Below, piece after piece: positions 18,428 through 25,772 of a stretch of 25,772 nucleotides of DNA (position 1 is the first letter of the stretch; the number at the start of each line of letters is the position of its first letter). A program made the position numbers and the translations under genes. This DNA is from Myxococcales bacterium (GTDB lineage: Bacteria > Myxococcota > Myxococcia > Myxococcales > Anaeromyxobacteraceae), in the NCBI GenBank assembly GCA_021784495.1, contig JAJXSQ010000004.1:1-25772 (forward strand), given 5' to 3'. The notes under the pieces were generated by a model. It did not search any database and was not told the origin of the DNA. It saw nothing but the letters and a program-made list of their open reading frames with translations.

Positions 18428-19303
18428 GTGCCCTCCCTGCGCGACATCCGCAACCGGATCACCTCGGTCAAGAGCACGAGGCAGATCACCAAGGCCATGA
18501 AGATGGTGGCCGCGGCGAAGCTGCGCCGCGCCCAGGACGCCATCCTCAAGACCCGCCCCTACGCCCAGCTCCTCGACCGGACGCTGCAGCGGGTCGCGGC
18601 GCGCGCCGCCGCCGAGGGGGCGGTCTCCCACCCCCTCCTCGCCCCCCGCGAGGTGCGGACCGCCGAGGTGGTGGTGATCACCAGCGACCGGGGGCTGGCC
18701 GGCGGCTTCAACTCCAACGTCATCCGGCGCACCCAGCGCTTCCTCACCGAGGACGGCGGGCGCTTCGAGCGGGTCGAGCTCGCCACCATCGGCCGCAAGG
18801 CCAAGGACTTCCTCCGCGCCCGCAAGCTCGACGTCCGCAAGGACTTCACCGGCGTCCACCAGGGGCTCACCTTCGCCCGGGCCGAGGCGATCGCCGTCGA
18901 GTACACCGAGCGCTACCTCGCCGGCGAGGTGGACGCGGTCTACCTGGCGTACAACGAGTTCCGGAGCGCGATCGCCCAGACCCCGGTCGTGGTCCCGCTC
19001 CTGCCCATCCCGGTCCCCGAGGCCGGCGCCGGGGCGGTCGCCGCGGTGGACTTCCTCTACGAGCCCTCCCGCGAGGCGCTCCTCGCCGACCTCCTCCCGC
19101 GCCACGTCGCCATGCAGGTCTGGCGGGCGCTCCTCGAGTCGGCCGCCTCGGAGCATGGCGCGCGGATGAGCGCCATGGAGTCGGCCACCAAGAACGCCGA
19201 GGAGATGATCTCGGCCCTCACCCTCCAGTACAACCGGGCGCGCCAGGCCTACGTCACCAAGGAGCTCATGGAGATCGTGAGCGGCGCCGAGGCGCTCAAG
19301 TAG
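18428..19303 (+). CDS. atpG: ATP synthase F1 gamma subunit
   Basis: AtpG is the central rotating shaft of F1. The 291-residue protein has the N-terminal coiled-coil helix PSLRDIRNRITSVKSTRQITKAMKMVAAAKLRRAQ, the ITSDRGLAGGFNSNV segment and the C-terminal helix with SAMESATKNAEEMI and YNRARQAYVTKELMEIVSGAEAL. The start is GTG at 18428 with GAGG upstream. It lies 31 nt after atpA and 16 nt before atpD. Confidence 0.97.
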   Translation: MPSLRDIRNRITSVKSTRQITKAMKMVAAAKLRRAQDAILKTRPYAQLLDRTLQRVAARAAAEGAVSHPLLAPREVRTAEVVVITSDRGLAGGFNSNVIRRTQRFLTEDGGRFERVELATIGRKAKDFLRARKLDVRKDFTGVHQGLTFARAEAIAVEYTERYLAGEVDAVYLAYNEFRSAIAQTPVVVPLLPIPVPEAGAGAVAAVDFLYEPSREALLADLLPRHVAMQVWRALLESAASEHGARMSAMESATKNAEEMISALTLQYNRARQAYVTKELMEIVSGAEALK

Positions 19304-19319
19304 CCACGGAAAGGAACGC

Positions 19320-20768
<1,449 letters not shown>

Positions 20769-20771
20769 CCG

Positions 20772-21170
20772 ATGGCCCTCTCCCTCGAAATCGTCACGCC
20801 GGAGCGGCGCGTCCTCTCGGTCGCCTGCGACGAGGTGCGGGCCCCCGGCGCCCAGGGGGGCTTCGGCGTCCGCCCGGGGCACACCGCGTTCATGAGCACC
20901 CTCGACCCGGGGCGGCTCACCTACGTCGAGGGCGGGCGCGAGCATCACCTCGCGGTCGGCGGCGGCTTCCTCCAGGTGGCCGACGACAAGGTGGTCGTGC
21001 TCGCCGACACCGCCGAGGCGGCGGGGGACATCGACGTCGCCCGCGCGCGCAAGGCCCTCGAGGAGTCGCGGACCCGGCTCCTCCGGCTCGCCGAGGACGA
21101 CGCGCAGTACGCCGTCGACGTCGCCCGCGTCCGGCGCGCCGCCGCCCGCCTCCACGTCGCCGGGCAGTAG
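20772..21170 (+). CDS. atpC: ATP synthase F1 epsilon subunit
   Basis: Epsilon couples gamma to the c-ring and inhibits ATP hydrolysis. The 132-residue product has the N-terminal beta-sandwich (LEIVTPERRVLSVACDEVRAPGAQGGFGVRPGHTAF, GGGFLQVADDKVVVLADTAE) and the C-terminal two-helix part. The start is 3 nt after atpD. It is the last gene of the operon and converges with the kinase gene across a 22-bp hairpin. Confidence 0.96.
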   Translation: MALSLEIVTPERRVLSVACDEVRAPGAQGGFGVRPGHTAFMSTLDPGRLTYVEGGREHHLAVGGGFLQVADDKVVVLADTAEAAGDIDVARARKALEESRTRLLRLAEDDAQYAVDVARVRRAAARLHVAGQ

Positions 21171-21192
21171 GCGCCGCCCGGCGCGGCGGCGC
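21171..21192. terminator. Perfect hairpin filling the atpC-kinase convergent gap
   Basis: The whole 22-bp gap between the two stop codons is GCGCCGCC-cggcgc-GGCGGCGC, a perfect 8-bp stem with a 6-nt loop. It can form in both transcripts and likely serves both 3' ends. No U-tract is present. Confidence 0.55.
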
Positions 21193-22404
21193 TCAGTCCC
21201 CCGGGGGCGCGCCGGCCCGCGCCGCGGAGCGGCGCGGCAGCCGGATCCGGAAGAGCGCGCCGCCGCCGCACGGCGACTCGACGTGGATGTCCCCGCCGAG
21301 GCCGTGGACGATGCCGTAGGCGATCGACAGGCCGAGGCCGGTGCCGCGCCCCTCGCCCCGGGTCCCGAAGAACGGGTCGAAGACCCGCGGCAGGATCTCG
21401 GGGGCGATCCCGGGCCCGTCGTCGGCGATCGAGATCTCGATCCCGACGTTGAGCTGCCGGATCGCCGCCCGGATCTCGCCGTTGGGCCCGGCCGCCTGCA
21501 CCGCGTTCTCCAGCACCGGCAGGAGCCCCTGGACGACCAGCTTCCCGACCGAGCCGATCGGCGGCCCGGGCTCCACCGCCAGCGAGAAGCGCGGCACGGC
21601 GGCGAAGCGGGCGCGCGCCAGGGTGAAGGCGGTGCGGACCGCCTCGGCGGGGTCGACCAGCTCGTCGGCCGGCGCGTCGGGCGAGGAGATCACCCGGAGG
21701 TCGGCGGCGATCCGCTCCAGCCGCCGGCTCCCATCGGCCAGATCGCCGGCGAGCACCCGGAGCTCCGCGAGCGCCGCGCCCAGGGCGGCGGTCGCGCCCT
21801 CGCGGACGAACCCCTCGGCCTCCTCGACGGTCGCGGCGATCGCCGCCGCCCCGGCCTTGACGACCGAGAGCGGGTTGTTGATCTCGTGCGCGAGGCCGGC
21901 GGCCAGCGTCCCGACGCTCGCCAGCCGGCCGGTGCGGACCAGCTCGGCCTGCGTGTCCCGGAGGGCCGCGTTGACCTCCTCGAGCTCCCGGGAGCGCGCC
22001 TCGAGCGCCCGCATCGCCCAGCGGAGCCGGAGGAGCGACGCCACCCGGGCGCGGAGGGCCCGGGGATCGAGCGGCAGGAGGAGGGCGTCGTCGGCGCCGG
22101 CCTCGAGCCCCTCGGCGCGCCCCGAGACCGACGCCTCTTGCGCGAGGAGGACGAAGGGGGTGCCGGCGAGCGCCGGCGCCGCCCGCACCCGCCGGCACAG
22201 CTCGGCCCCGGGGAGATCCGGGAGCTCCTCGCCGGCCAGGAACAGGTCCGGGGGGCGGTCGCCGGAGAAGGCCAGCGCCTCCGCGGCGGTGGCGGCGAGG
22301 TGGACCCGGTGATCGGGCTCGAGGATCTCCCGGATCCGGTCGCGCAGCGCCGGCGCCGCCGCGCAGACCAGGACCAGGGGGCGGGGTTCGCGCGCAGAGG
22401 CCAT
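21193..22404 (-). CDS. Soluble sensor histidine kinase with degenerate N-terminal receiver domain
   Basis: The 403-residue protein has a receiver-like fold (about 9-125), a coiled linker, a HisKA domain with H173 in LAAGLAHEINNPLS, and a HATPase domain with N300 (LENAVQAA), DDGPGI (328-333), a DPFFGT motif and GTGLGLS (354-360). The kinase half looks intact. In the receiver, the phospho-accepting Asp position is Gly (G58 in PDLFLAGEELPD), the N-terminal acidic pair is missing, and the conserved Lys is not found. It is therefore probably a pseudo-receiver that senses something other than phosphotransfer. There are no membrane segments, so it is cytoplasmic. No cognate response regulator is adjacent. 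The start is ATG at 22404; its ribosome binding site is weak. Confidence 0.88.
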   Translation of the reverse strand: MASAREPRPLVLVCAAAPALRDRIREILEPDHRVHLAATAAEALAFSGDRPPDLFLAGEELPDLPGAELCRRVRAAPALAGTPFVLLAQEASVSGRAEGLEAGADDALLLPLDPRALRARVASLLRLRWAMRALEARSRELEEVNAALRDTQAELVRTGRLASVGTLAAGLAHEINNPLSVVKAGAAAIAATVEEAEGFVREGATAALGAALAELRVLAGDLADGSRRLERIAADLRVISSPDAPADELVDPAEAVRTAFTLARARFAAVPRFSLAVEPGPPIGSVGKLVVQGLLPVLENAVQAAGPNGEIRAAIRQLNVGIEISIADDGPGIAPEILPRVFDPFFGTRGEGRGTGLGLSIAYGIVHGLGGDIHVESPCGGGALFRIRLPRRSAARAGAPPGD

Positions 22405-22513
22405 TTGAGGGGCGATCGCGGTTTCACGCTCCGCCCGTGCGGACCGTACGCGTCCGGGAGGGCGGTGCGCAAGGGACGGTCGGGGGAGGGTCGCCGCGCC
22501 GGGGCCGAGGCCC

Positions 22514-22542
22514 TGGAATCTCCAGCGCTTTTCGGGTAGAAG
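22514..22542 (+). promoter_or_regulatory. Putative gyrA promoter
   Basis: TGGAAT (22514-22519) and TAGAAG (22537-22542) are 17 bp apart in a short less GC-rich patch. The -35 overlaps a small palindrome CTGGA-ATC-TCCAG (22513-22525) that could be an operator. The leader to gyrA would be about 50 nt. Confidence 0.35.
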
Positions 22543-22599
22543 AGAGGCTCCGGATCGGGCCTCCGCCCGCCGCCGCGTCCCCCTCTCCCGACCATCGCG

Positions 22600-25280
<2,681 letters not shown>

Positions 25281-25284
<4 letters not shown>

Positions 25285-25772
25285 GCGGTCGCCGGACGGT
25301 GGGCGCGCTCGCCGCGCTCGCCCTCGCCGCGCTCGCCGGCTGCGGCTCCGCCGCCGCGCGCCTCGACGCCGCCAACGCGCTCCGCCTCCGCGGGGATCCG
25401 CGGGGCGCGCTGGCCGCCTACCAGGAGCTCCTCGCCGGCCTCGGTGAGGGGGCGCTGTCGCCGTCCGACGCCGCCGTCCGGTTGCGCGCGCTCTCCGCCG
25501 CCGGCGACGTCGCCTACCTCGAGCTCGGCGACTACGGCGGCGCGATCGCCTACTACCGCCGGATCATCTCGCTCGCCCCCGGCAGCGCCCCGGCGCTCGG
25601 CGCCCGCACCCTCATCGGCGACATCTTCCGCGACCGGCTCGGCGATCGGGTCGCGGCCATCGCCCAGTACGCCGACGTCGCCGGGAGCGACTCGCCGCTG
25701 GCGCCGCGCTCCCAGCTCGAGGTGGCCCGCCAGTACCTCGAGCTCGGCAACCGGGAGCAGGCGCGGATCGAG
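25281..25772 (+). CDS. TPR-type lipoprotein, 3' end truncated by window edge
   Basis: A GTG at 25281 overlaps the gyrA stop (GTGA), and the frame is open to the right edge (164 codons). The N-terminus is a lipoprotein signal: basic SGRR, a hydrophobic Ala/Leu run, then the lipobox LAGC with C21. The remainder is helical with TPR-like repeats (ANALRLRGDPRGALAAYQELL, then GDVAYLELGDYGGAIAYYRRIISLAPGS, then RLGDRVAAIAQYADV). It is probably membrane-anchored in the envelope. BamD-like or scaffold functions are possible, but the visible part does not settle it. Overlap with gyrA suggests co-transcription. Confidence 0.82.

Overview
This very GC-rich window is the replication-origin neighbourhood of a bacterial chromosome, made almost entirely of housekeeping genes. 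The gene set, the GC-centred parS sequence and a bactofilin gene directly behind parAB suggest a member of the Myxococcota, perhaps Anaeromyxobacter-like. That taxonomic call is an inference from content and style, not from a database comparison.

Layout. From the left edge to about 8978 genes run on the minus strand. Reading leftward from the origin these are dnaA, dnaN, recF, gyrB and a fabH-like ketoacyl-ACP synthase, then tRNA-Gln(TTG), an archaemetzincin-type zinc protease and a Cys-rich protein cut off by the window edge. From 9245 rightward the strand switches to plus: rpmH, rnpA, yidD, yidC, jag/khpB and a small ORF. The gap between dnaA and rpmH (8979-9244) is the divergence point of the two leading-strand gene blocks. 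It carries a near-consensus DnaA box and is the best candidate for oriC.

The next block is rearranged relative to the common bacterial order. mnmE and mnmG, which usually follow jag, are absent. rsmG is present but inverted (minus). Between the small ORF and rsmG lies about 140 bp of overlapping hairpins. Two tandem parS sites sit between rsmG and parA, followed by parA, parB and a bactofilin, which together form a chromosome segregation module. An Hsp20 gene converges on the bactofilin gene. It is followed by an F1-only ATP synthase operon (atpH-atpA-atpG-atpD-atpC, without F0 genes), a soluble histidine kinase with a degenerate receiver domain on the minus strand, gyrA on plus, and the start of a TPR lipoprotein at the right edge.

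All three convergent gene junctions hold GC-rich hairpins without a U-tract (12349-12484, 15595-15632, 21171-21192), suggesting a shared style of bidirectional 3' ends. No stretch over 300 bases lacks a gene. The longest gaps are the putative origin (266 bp), dnaA-dnaN (222 bp), hsp20-atpH (205 bp), the gyrA leader (195 bp) and rsmG-parA (185 bp). I found no insertion sequence, prophage, CRISPR array or defence system. The most unusual items are the rearranged jag-rsmG junction with its hairpin chain, the archaemetzincin/Cys-rich gene pair, the pseudo-receiver kinase, and the gyrB start with its promoter.
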